Notes under the pieces: model-generated
Databases searched by the model: none
Told to the model about the DNA's origin: nothing
The model's input: only the letters and a program-made list of their open reading frames with translations
Source of the DNA: Lederbergia citri
GTDB lineage: Bacteria; Bacillota; Bacilli; Bacillales; Bacillaceae_C
NCBI RefSeq assembly: GCF_018343625.1
Contig: NZ_JAGYPG010000002.1
Span: 601,280-665,279, forward strand
Direction: 5' to 3'
DNA: 64,000 bases
Shown here: positions 20,101 to 28,073 of the stretch, one piece after another
Layout of the letters: the number at the start of each line of letters is the position of its first letter
Position numbering within the stretch: position 1 is the first letter of the stretch
Made by a program: the position numbers and the translations under genes

Positions 20101-20624
20101 ATATAATCTGTGCTCAAGAAATTTCTCACAACATTTTGTGAGTGAACAGGATTTCCTGGGATATCATAACCCATTAATTTTAATGGAGTTCCATGCCATG
20201 TATTTATGTATATTTGCTCTTTTTTCGGAATGACGAAATTTTGAAACGTCGAGTTATTAATTAGGTATTCACAAGTCGCCAAATATTTGAGATATTCCTT
20301 GGAGTTCCGCTTTACAAATTTTACATTATAGTAGTTTTGATATTTAGATATGGCACTAGAGACAGCTTTAAAATCTTGAATCGACCAAATATGCATATAA
20401 TGACGAAACTCCGGATTCCCAACCATATATTTAAACATCGCGTAAGGGCTATCAGTCATACTGTTGCCATCACGACTTTCGTAAAGAATCGTCTTTTTCT
20501 TCACTCCGCAAGTTTTATAAAACCTCGCATACTGCTGAACCCGCCGCTGACTTCCCCGGAACACATAATCCGTTATTGGATCTATCACGAATTTTATCCT
20601 TCGTTTTAAGACCTTCCTGTTCAT
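17121..20624 (-). CDS. Fusion: CDP-glycerol glycerophosphotransferase plus GT4 glycosyltransferase split by GW modules
   Basis: Numbering here is from the upstream start at 20702 (1193 residues). I prefer the ATG at 20624 (residue 27), which has AAAGGGG ahead. Residues ~30-430 are a TagF/TagB-type glycerophosphotransferase (YINTWHGTPLKLMGYD, ILYAPTWKG, LLVTDYSSIFFDF). Residues ~455-680 look like the N-lobe of a GT-B glycosyltransferase. Residues ~680-1015 carry about four GW/SH3-like modules, each ending in IGWIS, LGWIS, IGWLD or LGWVN. Residues ~1015-1193 are the GT4 C-lobe (MGRLSPEKGQ, SSHYEGQPMVLLEAM). It probably polymerises and glycosylates glycerol-phosphate teichoic acid at the inner membrane face. 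GW modules normally bind teichoic acid outside the cell, so their place here is unusual. It lies next to tagH and tagG. Confidence 0.85.
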   Translation of the reverse strand: MNRKVLKRRIKFVIDPITDYVFRGSQRRVQQYARFYKTCGVKKKTILYESRDGNSMTDSPYAMFKYMVGNPEFRHYMHIWSIQDFKAVSSAISKYQNYYNVKFVKRNSKEYLKYLATCEYLINNSTFQNFVIPKKEQIYINTWHGTPLKLMGYDIPGNPVHSQNVVRNFLSTDYILSPNAHTTKIFTDSYKLNGLYPGTIIEEGYPRIDLTLNTDPDEMKQRLRSYGLSIDDQKQNILYAPTWKGTNVAKVNNDVHHIVADMNDLEFKMGHKYNILVKVHPYLYKEASKHSALRNRLVPDFVDTNELLSMVDLLVTDYSSIFFDFLVTDKPILFYTWDLDVYNEERGQYLKNDELPGPLLFNAIELVEAIRGIENVQTSYRKKYQEMKSRFTNHDDGNVTERIVNYIFKNYGKKFNTITNLDSTKEKILIYPGGMRNNGITSSFINLTNNIDYDTYDVSCFLPASSDEEFLRNIEKINKHVRLLFKGGAPVYNIAEHYRDKFIHNRGRNGFLAKKIFPEYIFLREHQRLFGKSKFDYCIDFSGYSLYWAKYLMVADAKKKLCFLHSDMLSDSEKVVNGKRPHRINLRGLFSVYDQFDKLVSVSEGTMEVNKANLSKYAAEEKFDYVLNSINPTRILQNEIEEKIEDEAPRVEHFRARAVIKGEWAWNLPPFNEGAKEFKLELDLKNAEVLITRKADSYYKFSHNNQVIGWISADAVELLPDSILSEKEVRKIAKLANPKGNQIWSMPYKVPGAEKISGSADYKDVIVDIEKEVETPRGMYSRISINGTVLGWISNSAFHVYDGDILKGKLLKTRNYQWKKNVIKNIANRTLSEVKVINPVYAKIVNPGNRLIYTHAYPHWNAKEIAPAKWLEDEIVTIKAVIKTRYGHSFLFYHDGKKIGWLDSKAFEILKEAIVIKEVEVSKKVVLELGEKYSVWTKPYGQKVEVDNELEGSIVNIDKEATTLRGTYSHIPSLGWVNQKALRILGMEVDGQFVLEPSSKNINFATMGRLSPEKGQDNLIKAFGRFHKTHPNSMLYIIGEGALKKQLKTLIQELNLNHCVFLLGQLENPFPFLKKCDCFVLSSHYEGQPMVLLEAMTLGMNIVATDIIANRTVLEDGKYGLLVENSIQGLEEGLHQIANKEQSFRPEAFDYKYYNEMAMESFYRPLR

Positions 20625-20787
20625 CTTCGTTGCAACCCCTTTTGATGCTGGAATACAGTAGGTAGTATGTGCGAAAGAGGGAGAATTATGAACGAGTTGC
20701 ACTAATACAGCATAATCATTTAGAAATTAATTAGATAAACAGACTGCCTAGCATAATAAGGAGTAGACTCGTGATAGGAAATAATGC

Positions 20788-20833
20788 AAAAATAACCTTC
20801 TTCACATACGAAGGGATTGCCTATTTTTAAGTG
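20788..20833 (-). terminator. Weak bulged hairpin after tagH
   Basis: On the minus strand AAAATAGG..CCCTTC and GAAGAAGG..TTATTTT can pair around a GTATGT loop and end in TTTTT. It lies in the 200-base gap downstream of tagH. Confidence 0.4.
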
Positions 20834-20909
20834 TTTACTAAAAAGCGGCTCGAGCTGATGTTGAATAACAAATCCGCCTTATTAAAAAATGTCCACTATA
20901 ATATGTACA

Positions 20910-21713
20910 TTACCCTATAACAGCAATGCCTTTTTGCTTCTTCATGATTTCTTGTCGGTACTCTTTCTGTTCTTCTTTTGTCATCGCCTTGTGCTTCTTC
21001 AAGAAATGTTCATAATCCGGAATTACTTCATTTACTGGACCGTAAGCTTTTATTTCTCCAAACTCTAGCCAAATAGCTTTATCGCAGAATTCTTTAACCT
21101 GTCCCATTGAATGGCTGACAAAGAAAATGGTTTTACCTTTTTCTTTAAACTCAAACATCTTATCTTTGGACTTTTGAGCAAATACATGATCCCCTACTGA
21201 AAGTGCCTCATCAATGATAAGAATATCAGGGTTAACGGTAACGGAGATAGCAAATCCAAGCCGTGATTTCATGCCGCTAGAGTACATTTTAACCGGCTGA
21301 TCAGTAAATTTTCCGATATCGGCAAATTCAATAATTTCTTCTTCCATTTCCTGAATTTCTTTTTTCTTGAATCCGAGCATTAAGCACTTTAATTCAATAT
21401 TTTCTCTGCCTGTTAATTGATTATTCAATCCAGATGAGATGGCAATTATTGAGGTTTGCCCAACTGTCTTTACGGTCCCGGATGAAGGAGGAATGACACC
21501 CCCTATGATATTGGATAGAGTTGATTTCCCTGAACCATTCATGCCTATAAGCCCGATGACGTCACCTTTATTTGCCGTAAACGAAATTGCTTGAAGAGCG
21601 TAAAAATCTTCCCCGCAACCCTGTGGTAAAATAACATCCAGTAGCTTTTCTTTCGTTGATTTGTACATTTTATATTTTTTATAGACGTTTTGAACAACAA
21701 CCGTTTCAGACAT
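20910..21713 (-). CDS. tagH: Teichoic acid export ABC transporter, ATP-binding subunit
   Basis: About 267 residues from the ATG at 21713; an alternative in-frame ATG at 21746 overlaps tagG. It has Walker A IGLIGMNGSGKSTLSNIIGG, the ABC signature in VKMYSSGMKSRLGFAISV, Walker B DILIIDEALSVGD, and the H-loop FVSHSMGQ. With TagG it exports lipid-linked wall teichoic acid across the membrane. It lacks the long C-terminal SH3-like extension of the B. subtilis protein, so it is the short form as in staphylococci. It follows tagG by 16 bases. Confidence 0.9.
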   Translation of the reverse strand: MSETVVVQNVYKKYKMYKSTKEKLLDVILPQGCGEDFYALQAISFTANKGDVIGLIGMNGSGKSTLSNIIGGVIPPSSGTVKTVGQTSIIAISSGLNNQLTGRENIELKCLMLGFKKKEIQEMEEEIIEFADIGKFTDQPVKMYSSGMKSRLGFAISVTVNPDILIIDEALSVGDHVFAQKSKDKMFEFKEKGKTIFFVSHSMGQVKEFCDKAIWLEFGEIKAYGPVNEVIPDYEHFLKKHKAMTKEEQKEYRQEIMKKQKGIAVIG

Positions 21714-21729
21714 TGTTTTCACATCCATT

Positions 21730-22560
21730 TTATAAGAAATCGACAAAATGATTTCTGAATTTCAAATGTAAAGTTGAACCTAGGACCATCATAACGAGAA
21801 TCAATAACCAAAAATATAGAGTATATTGGGAGTTTTCAACTGCATACCATGCCGTACCCAGTAATGACGCCCTATATCCCTCTACAATGTAATACAGTGG
21901 GTTGAGCTTAAACAGAAATGTTATATCCACTCCCCTAATGATCACGTTATTTGCATGCCAGATAAGCGGCGTTAAATATAACATCATTCTTAATACCGAC
22001 TGAACAATTTGTTGTATATCACGGACAATTGTAGTAAGAGTTGATGTTATAAGTGCAAGTGCCAACAAAAAGATTAAAGTTGCCAGCATGAAATAAGGCA
22101 GCTGGATATAATACACAGATACCCTAAAGCTGGAAAATTGTAAAAAAATCAATACAACCGCAAGTAGCATTAAATGTGTATAGAAATTAGCCATTATGAC
22201 AAAAGAGGGAATCGTACTCATAGGAAAGCTCATTTTGGAAATTAAATGAATCCTGGAATAAATTGATTTTGAGGATTTAGAAATAGCGGGATTCACAAAA
22301 AACCAAACAACCATCCCCGTTACCATCCAAATAAAAAAAGGAACCTTGGCTCCATTTTCCATTATGATCTTTTGTCCTCCGCGAATACCAAGACCGAACA
22401 CTAACCAATAAATAGCAAGTTGAATCACCGGATTTAAGATTTCCCAAAGTCTTCCCAAATAATTATTGTTATTTTCACTTTTCATTTCAAAGGCAGAGAG
22501 CCTCAAAATAAGGTAGAAGGAACTAATCTGCTCCCTTATAATTGTTATTAGAGACTTCAT
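21730..22560 (-). CDS. tagG: Teichoic acid export ABC transporter, permease
   Basis: This 276-residue ABC-2 type permease has about six membrane segments. Typical features are YLGRLWEILNPVIQLAIYWLVFG near the N-terminus and LTPLIWHANNVI with FKLNPLYYIVEGYRASLL in the second half, all shared by teichoic acid and O-antigen exporters. AAGGAAGG precedes the ATG. It is followed at once by tagH, its ATPase, and lies between two glycerophosphotransferase genes, so the polymer is very likely wall teichoic acid. Confidence 0.9.
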   Translation of the reverse strand: MKSLITIIREQISSFYLILRLSAFEMKSENNNNYLGRLWEILNPVIQLAIYWLVFGLGIRGGQKIIMENGAKVPFFIWMVTGMVVWFFVNPAISKSSKSIYSRIHLISKMSFPMSTIPSFVIMANFYTHLMLLAVVLIFLQFSSFRVSVYYIQLPYFMLATLIFLLALALITSTLTTIVRDIQQIVQSVLRMMLYLTPLIWHANNVIIRGVDITFLFKLNPLYYIVEGYRASLLGTAWYAVENSQYTLYFWLLILVMMVLGSTLHLKFRNHFVDFL

Positions 22561-22691
22561 AATAAAGTTTGTCCTTCCTTAAAACAAATAAAAATCTTGT
22601 TTAATATCCATTTTTGCCAAAAATAAGCATTATAAAAATAATGCATCTAGAATTTTTCTTTTCAAAGCATGAGGTGGCTTTAAGGAGCCTT

Positions 22692-23876
22692 TTAAATATG
22701 TTTCTTTCTAAAAGACATATATTGAACTAAATTGTAGCTTGAATGGCCTTTTGAATACTTATTCCAAATTTTTGAGTAGTCGTTAATCATCTCAAGATCA
22801 AAATGATTGGTATGTATTAATTTTATAATCGAATCCGTATCTCTAACAATTGGACCAGGCAGGTTATATTCAAATCCCTCTACTACCCCTTGTGAACATT
22901 TGTATTTCTCCAAATCATATGTGAAAAAAATAATTGGCTTTTGCATAAGTGAAAATTCAAATGGAATAGATGAATAATCTGTAATCAGGTAGTCAGCAAC
23001 TACTAGAAGTTCATTTACATCATATCGATTTGATGAAACATCAACTATAAAATCTGGGTATTGCATGGAAAAGTTGACCGAGTTCTGAATTGCAGGATGT
23101 AACCGCAGAAATAGGATATAGTCGTTGCCTAAGTTTTTAACCATTTTTCCAATATCAAGTTGAAGTATAAAATGGTTTAGTTCATGGACCCGATATGTAG
23201 GGGCATAAAGGATTACCTTTTTACCATTGATTTCTGGGTGTTGAGACGCTATTGATTGCCTTGCATGTTGTATTAATTCTTCATTAAAAAAGAAATCTGT
23301 CCGGGGGAAACCTGTAGTTAAAATTTGCTCTTTTTTAAGGTTGAAGGACTTGATAAAAATGGAGGCCATCACATCTGACCCTACCACCACTTTATGAAAT
23401 TTGCTGTAAACTTGTAAAAAACGTCGCTTTGCTTTAGGGCCTCTATATTTTATTGATTCTTCCTCAAGCCCAAACTTCTTCAATGCACCTGAGGCATGCC
23501 ATAATTGAATACATTCGACTTTCTTTTTAAAGTTGACTGCAGCAAGAAAACCATAATAATTGTCCACTAAAATATATCGTGATGTTGCCATATGATAAAC
23601 GGATTGAAACCAGGACAATCGAAGAATCTTGCTCGGTTCAAACGGTATCAGATGAATATCCTTATACTCTCTAAAAATATTCAGGGTCTTTCCTGTACAA
23701 AGTACGGCTATTTGAACACGGATGTTTTCCCGCTTTATCTCATCAATAACATATTTACTATTATCTCCAAAACTTACCACAAATGTGACCTTATCTTTGA
23801 GAGGCAACAAATTAAAAAGAAAAAACACAAACTTAAATAAAAGAATAAAAAGAAAAATGGCTAGCTCCCTAACCAT
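22692..23876 (-). CDS. CDP-glycerol glycerophosphotransferase (TagB/TarF/TarL type)
   Basis: This 394-residue enzyme transfers glycerol phosphate (or ribitol phosphate) from the CDP-activated donor to the lipid-linked teichoic acid chain. An N-terminal membrane-associated helix (LAIFLFILLFKFVFFLFNLL) is followed by the family motifs VECIQLWHASGALKKFGL, GFPRTDFFF, KVILYAPTYR, and LITDYSSIPFEF. Its start overlaps tagD by 8 bases, so the two are translated together. Whether it adds the priming unit or extends the chain cannot be told, since three such domains exist in this window. Confidence 0.85.
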   Translation of the reverse strand: MVRELAIFLFILLFKFVFFLFNLLPLKDKVTFVVSFGDNSKYVIDEIKRENIRVQIAVLCTGKTLNIFREYKDIHLIPFEPSKILRLSWFQSVYHMATSRYILVDNYYGFLAAVNFKKKVECIQLWHASGALKKFGLEEESIKYRGPKAKRRFLQVYSKFHKVVVGSDVMASIFIKSFNLKKEQILTTGFPRTDFFFNEELIQHARQSIASQHPEINGKKVILYAPTYRVHELNHFILQLDIGKMVKNLGNDYILFLRLHPAIQNSVNFSMQYPDFIVDVSSNRYDVNELLVVADYLITDYSSIPFEFSLMQKPIIFFTYDLEKYKCSQGVVEGFEYNLPGPIVRDTDSIIKLIHTNHFDLEMINDYSKIWNKYSKGHSSYNLVQYMSFRKKHI

Positions 23877-24267
23877 TTTCTGCCACCTTCAAATCCTTTT
23901 TGATTTTTGAAGTAGATATACCCATTGTCCTTGGCAGATAGATGACTTTGCAGTAAGGTTTGAGAAAATCGAAATGTCCTTCCCAATCATCCCCCATGAC
24001 AAAAAGATCAATATTGTGCTTTTTGACATCCGCAATTTTCTGTTCCCAAGAGTATTCAGGAATGACCTCATCTACAAAGCTTATCGATTCTAAAATCATT
24101 TTTCGATTTTCATAGCTATGATAGGCTTGTTTATTTTTCCCTTGATTAAATTCGTCAGTGGAAAGCCCAACCATCAAATAATCCCCTAATGCCCTTGCAC
24201 GTTTCAGTAAATTTATATGCCCCAAATGAAGTAAATCAAACGTACCATAGGTCAATACCTTTACCAT
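23869..24267 (-). CDS. tagD: Glycerol-3-phosphate cytidylyltransferase
   Basis: The 132-residue protein makes CDP-glycerol from glycerol 3-phosphate and CTP, the donor for all glycerophosphotransferases here. The nucleotidyltransferase motifs are clear: YGTFDLLHLGHINLLKRA (HxGH type) at residues 7-24 and RTMGISTSKIKKDL near the end. Length matches the family. A very strong AAAAGGAGG lies 7 bases before the ATG. It heads a minus-strand operon with the 394-residue transferase and is divergent from another transferase gene. Confidence 0.95.
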   Translation of the reverse strand: MVKVLTYGTFDLLHLGHINLLKRARALGDYLMVGLSTDEFNQGKNKQAYHSYENRKMILESISFVDEVIPEYSWEQKIADVKKHNIDLFVMGDDWEGHFDFLKPYCKVIYLPRTMGISTSKIKKDLKVAENG

Positions 24268-24647
24268 ACGTACAACCTCCTTTTAAGGGAAAAAATAAAC
24301 ATATCTTTAGTAATTATAGAAGTGAAAGCAAGTTTTTATTCAGAAATTCAAATAATTAACTATCGAAAACTTTATACGATGTGATAATAAAATCTTCGGA
24401 CAACGATATATATGCCAATAAGGACTGCCTTTTACTGATAAAGTTAATTACCATTCCCTCATGAATGAGCAGGTTTTTTGTTTGGTATATTTTTATCATT
24501 GCGGCAATACTAACTTGTAGAAAATTTTGAAAAGAAAAAATTACTTGCGTAATATTTTCTTTTAGATTCAATGAAATCTCATGATGACTGGTTATACATA
24601 CAGCTAGGTTTTCCCAGACCAGCTTTGCTTTATAAACGTCGGATAGG
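24268..24647. other. Divergent intergenic region between tagD and a glycerophosphotransferase gene
   Basis: Promoters for both directions must lie here. TATAAT occurs upstream of tagD on the minus strand without a well-spaced -35. A minus-strand open frame (24356-24700, TTG start, 114 codons, no good ribosome site) fills most of the region and runs into the 5' end of the plus-strand gene. It resembles nothing I know and I do not call it a gene, though its length is more than expected by chance in such AT-rich DNA. Confidence 0.3.
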
Positions 24648-25880
24648 GTGTGTTTTACAGCTATGATTCTGTTAGACGCTTTACTTTCAATTAAAAACAA
24701 GCCATTTTCTTTTAAAAGACACTCTCTGGTAAGAACAATCTACAAAAAGACTTTAAACTGGTTTAGGATGCCCCCTTTAAATAATAAAATAGTGGTTTTT
24801 GAAAGTTTTCTCGGAAAACAGTATAGCGACAATCCGCGTGCTATTTTTGAGTATTTACAAAATCAAAATTATCCTTACAAATTATATTGGAGTATTGACA
24901 AAAAGTACCGTCAACATTTTGAAGACAAAAACCTTATTTGCATCCCAAGATTTTCAATGAAGTGGTTTTTTATCATGGCTCGGGCCCATTTTTGGGTGAC
25001 AAACAGTAGGTTTCCCTTGTGGATACCAAAACTAAAACATACCACTTATTTGCAAACTTGGCATGGAACGCCTTTAAAACGCTTGGCAGCAGACATGCTT
25101 GAAGTTCATATGCCAGGAACAACGGCTGAAAAATACAAGAAAAATTTCATAAAGGAAGCAAAGAAATGGGATTACCTGATTTCTCCTAATCCATATTCAA
25201 CAGACATTTTTCGAAGAGCCTTTCAATTTGATAAGGAAATATTAGAGACTGGTTATCCACGGAATGATTTTATTTGCACTCACAATAATGAGAAGAAAAT
25301 AAAAAAGTTGGCAGCTAATTTCGGAATCCCATTACAAAAAAAGGTAATACTCTATGCTCCTACATGGCGAGATGATCAATATAATACAAAAGGCAAATTT
25401 CGTTTTGATCTTAATTTGGATCTTGATTTACTAAGAAAGGAATTGGGAGAAGATTATGTCATACTTTTTCGTCTACACTATTTAGTATCAGAATATCTAG
25501 ATTTAAAGCCCTACCAGGGTTTTGCTTACGATTTCACAAATCACGAAGACATCCGTGAGTTATATTTAATGGCTGATATCCTAGTCACTGATTATTCCTC
25601 CGTCTTATTTGATTACGGAAATTTACGACGGCCAATGATTTTCTATGTATACGATATCGATCAGTATCGGGATCACCTTCGTGGTTTTTACTTTAATTTT
25701 GAACATGAATCCCCTGGTCCCCTTGTAAGGACAACGATAGAACTGATTAAAACAGTTAAAAAAATTGATGCAGCCGGTTTTCAACTACCCCCAACATTTG
25801 ATTCATTTTATGAAAAATTTTGTTCTTTGGAGAAAGGGGATTCAACACGTAAAGTCGTAGAAAGAATTTTCCTCCATTAA
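24648..25880 (+). CDS. CDP-glycerol glycerophosphotransferase (TagB/TagF type)
   Basis: A second stand-alone teichoic acid glycerophosphotransferase (up to 410 residues): VVFESFLGKQYSDNPRAIFE near the N-terminus, YLQTWHGTPLKRLAAD, ETGYPRNDF, KKVILYAPTWRDDQY, and LVTDYSSVLFDYGNLRRP. These are the conserved acceptor-site and CDP-glycerol-site motifs of the family. The start is uncertain: GTG 24648, ATG 24663 and ATG 24769 are possible and none has a strong ribosome site. The segment RHSLVRTIYKK before the first motif looks like real family sequence, favouring an upstream start. It faces away from tagD, like the divergent tagAB/tagDEF arrangement of B. subtilis. Confidence 0.85.
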   Translation: MCFTAMILLDALLSIKNKPFSFKRHSLVRTIYKKTLNWFRMPPLNNKIVVFESFLGKQYSDNPRAIFEYLQNQNYPYKLYWSIDKKYRQHFEDKNLICIPRFSMKWFFIMARAHFWVTNSRFPLWIPKLKHTTYLQTWHGTPLKRLAADMLEVHMPGTTAEKYKKNFIKEAKKWDYLISPNPYSTDIFRRAFQFDKEILETGYPRNDFICTHNNEKKIKKLAANFGIPLQKKVILYAPTWRDDQYNTKGKFRFDLNLDLDLLRKELGEDYVILFRLHYLVSEYLDLKPYQGFAYDFTNHEDIRELYLMADILVTDYSSVLFDYGNLRRPMIFYVYDIDQYRDHLRGFYFNFEHESPGPLVRTTIELIKTVKKIDAAGFQLPPTFDSFYEKFCSLEKGDSTRKVVERIFLH

Positions 25881-25885
25881 AAAAA

Positions 25886-25915
25886 GAACTGGTTAAATTT
25901 AACCAGTTCGTCTTT
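25886..25915 (+). terminator. Terminator after the plus-strand glycerophosphotransferase
   Basis: GAACTGGTTAAA and TTTAACCAGTTC form a perfect palindrome flanked by AAAAA and TCTTT, immediately after the stop codon. Confidence 0.8.
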
Positions 25916-26168
25916 AACTATTTAAAGTTGCAATATTTTTATCCTTTATGTTTATTAGGGCGGGAGTTTCAAATTCATCGATAATGCTGACCATCGCATT
26001 TCAAACTTTAAAAGATAGTTACTGTAAAGAAGATACTATTGACAATTAAGCATCCCTCCACCATGACGTTTTTATTACCAGCAAAAAAAGCAGGAGGTTT
26101 ATACTAAACCTTAAGGGGTTGCTAACCGATTTTATAGCAGTCCCCAAAATTAAGAAATCTTAACTTAG

Positions 26169-26939
26169 TTACTCTGTCAATTTGTATTCTGGTGCTTCCT
26201 TACCACGCAGCATTCTCTCCTTAATTACAAGAAACGCAAAAACAGGGAGTATTATTTGTCTCTTGATTCTCGATGGTTCACATAGCAAACGGTAAAACCA
26301 TTCTAAACCACACTTTCGGAATAAAGCAGGAGCCCTTTGGATACGTCCGGATAAAATATCAAAGCAACCACCCACTCCAATCATTACGGTTGCCCCGCAC
26401 TCATTTTTAAACCTATGTATAAACTCTTCTTGTTTCGGACTACCTAAACCAACTAGCAAAAGGTCGGGTTTCTCACGGGAAATTTGCTCCAAAATAGAGA
26501 TTTCCTCTTCTGAGTCCTTTTCGAAATACCCGTGGTGAGTACCCATTATACTTACTTTCCTATACAGGCTTTCAAGTTTCATACTAGCAGCTTCAACAAC
26601 CTCTGTCTTGCTGCCAAGCAAAAAAACCTTAGTAGGTATACCCTGAATTTCCCTATACTCAAGCAAGGAGTGCAGCAAATCATATCCAGCCACCCGTTCT
26701 TTCAATGACTGACCTAATATTTTGGAAGCATAGACAATCCCTATTCCATCCGGCGTAATCAAATCGGCAGAACTGATAACTTTATAAAAATCAGGAAATT
26801 TCCTTGCTTTCATTACGATTTCTGGGTTTGCCGTTACAATGAAAGTGGAGAAGGACTTTTCTATTCTTTCATTTGCCCAACGTACTGTTTCACTCATGTT
26901 ATTCTCCGTAAATGTTACAGATAAAATAGTTGGCACCAA
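26169..26939 (-). CDS. tagA: N-acetylmannosaminyltransferase, WecG/TagA/CpsF family
   Basis: This 256-residue GT26 enzyme adds ManNAc to undecaprenyl-PP-GlcNAc, the second step of the wall teichoic acid linkage unit. Family motifs are present: FIVTANPEIVMKARK, ADLITPDGIGIVYASK (with the catalytic Asp), VFLLGSKTEVVE, LLVGLGSPKQEEFI, IGVGGCFDILSGRIQRAPAL and GLEWFYRLLCEPSR. The C-terminal basic tail mediates membrane contact in relatives. It is a single gene. The epimerase at 41427-42479 could supply UDP-ManNAc. Confidence 0.93.
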   Translation of the reverse strand: MVPTILSVTFTENNMSETVRWANERIEKSFSTFIVTANPEIVMKARKFPDFYKVISSADLITPDGIGIVYASKILGQSLKERVAGYDLLHSLLEYREIQGIPTKVFLLGSKTEVVEAASMKLESLYRKVSIMGTHHGYFEKDSEEEISILEQISREKPDLLLVGLGSPKQEEFIHRFKNECGATVMIGVGGCFDILSGRIQRAPALFRKCGLEWFYRLLCEPSRIKRQIILPVFAFLVIKERMLRGKEAPEYKLTE

Positions 26940-27401
26940 AAAACCACCCTTGAAATAAATTTTATACGTTTGCTTTAGTATGGTTTAAGCATCCGTAAAA
27001 TATGTTTTCAAAGGCTTATATGATAATAAAAGACTGCCCCTACAGATGGTGATATTTTAAATTGATTATTCCAATCAATTTAGTTGTAATTTAACCACTG
27101 AAATATATTCCTGATGCAAAAATAAAAACTTTTGTCAGTAACTAATAGATGTCTTTATTATTATAAAAAAGAGTCTTTTATCTTTTATGATCGCCAATAA
27201 TACTCCGTGAAACATTCACGGTATCTAATACCTGATTCAGCATCTGTCTATATTGACCTTATGTGTAAACGATTGTCTCCAATCTATCTATTGATTTTAA
27301 TTCTTTTACCAAGTGACACATTTAAATGCTTCAGTTTATGCTTTTAGGAAAATTCCTTGCACTTTTCAAGGAATAATGCTCAATAATTACTATATTGACT
27401 A
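26940..27401. other. AT-rich gene-free stretch
   Basis: No coding sequence, RNA or strong hairpin that I can support. It contains the promoter region of tagA on the minus strand and the lost 5' part of the decayed C39-like gene. Confidence 0.3.
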
Positions 27402-27710
27402 GCCAAATCAGGATGGACTATTCATGCACCTGCCTTAACAAGCTTAATAACTAAACATGCAGTTAATGCTGTGAATCTTACGGGGAAAAGTAATGCAACA
27501 CTAGAAAGTTATTTATTAAACAATACCTCAATCGTAATTTGGGGTTCACCAATACATGGATTTTCCGTCCATGCATTTGTACTAACTAGATTTGATAAAA
27601 ATAATTATTATTATAATGATTGCTTGACAGGACAAAAGGATGTTAAAATAAGTAAAAGATCAATTAATAAATTATGGGGAAATCAAGCTAAAAAAGCAAT
27701 GACTTATTAA
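27402..27710 (+). pseudogene. C39-like peptidase family remnant (C-terminal half)
   Basis: From 27402 to the stop at 27710 the frame reads like the C-terminal half of a Peptidase_C39_2 domain protein: SGWTIHAPALTS..., AVNLTGKSNATLESYLLNN, VIWGSPIHGFSVHAFVLTRF with the conserved His, then NNYYYNDCLTGQKDVKISK. An in-frame TGA at 27396 precedes it and the catalytic-Cys half is missing. A short GTG-initiated frame from 27471 is open but would be a non-functional fragment. A terminator follows. Confidence 0.65.
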
Positions 27711-27764
27711 TTACTTTATTGTGATTCTTCATCACAACTATAAAGGCCAGAGGCACTATCAAGC

Positions 27765-27802
27765 AACCACCTTAGAATTCACTTTTCTAATGTGGTTTTT
27801 TA
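27765..27802 (+). terminator. Terminator after the C39-like remnant
   Basis: AACCACCTTAGAA and TTCTAATGTGGTT pair (one mismatch) and are followed by TTTT. Confidence 0.65.
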
Positions 27803-28073
27803 TGTTCATTCACAGAAAAATTAAGTCACTATTTGTTTTTGATATAATCCCGTTTCAGTCACAAATAGCATTTTCTTCAATATCTTAGTGTTAAAAGAAT
27901 AATTGTCTTAATGCAAAAATAATCTAAAATGTAACTCTAAAATCAATCCAATTACTAAAAAAACGATTCTCGATGATAATCCCCAATTTTAAGAACTTGG
28001 AAAAAAATATGATGTTCTTATTTGCATTTGCAGAGCATAATAATATTATCTTTTTATTAATCAGAGGTGAAAT

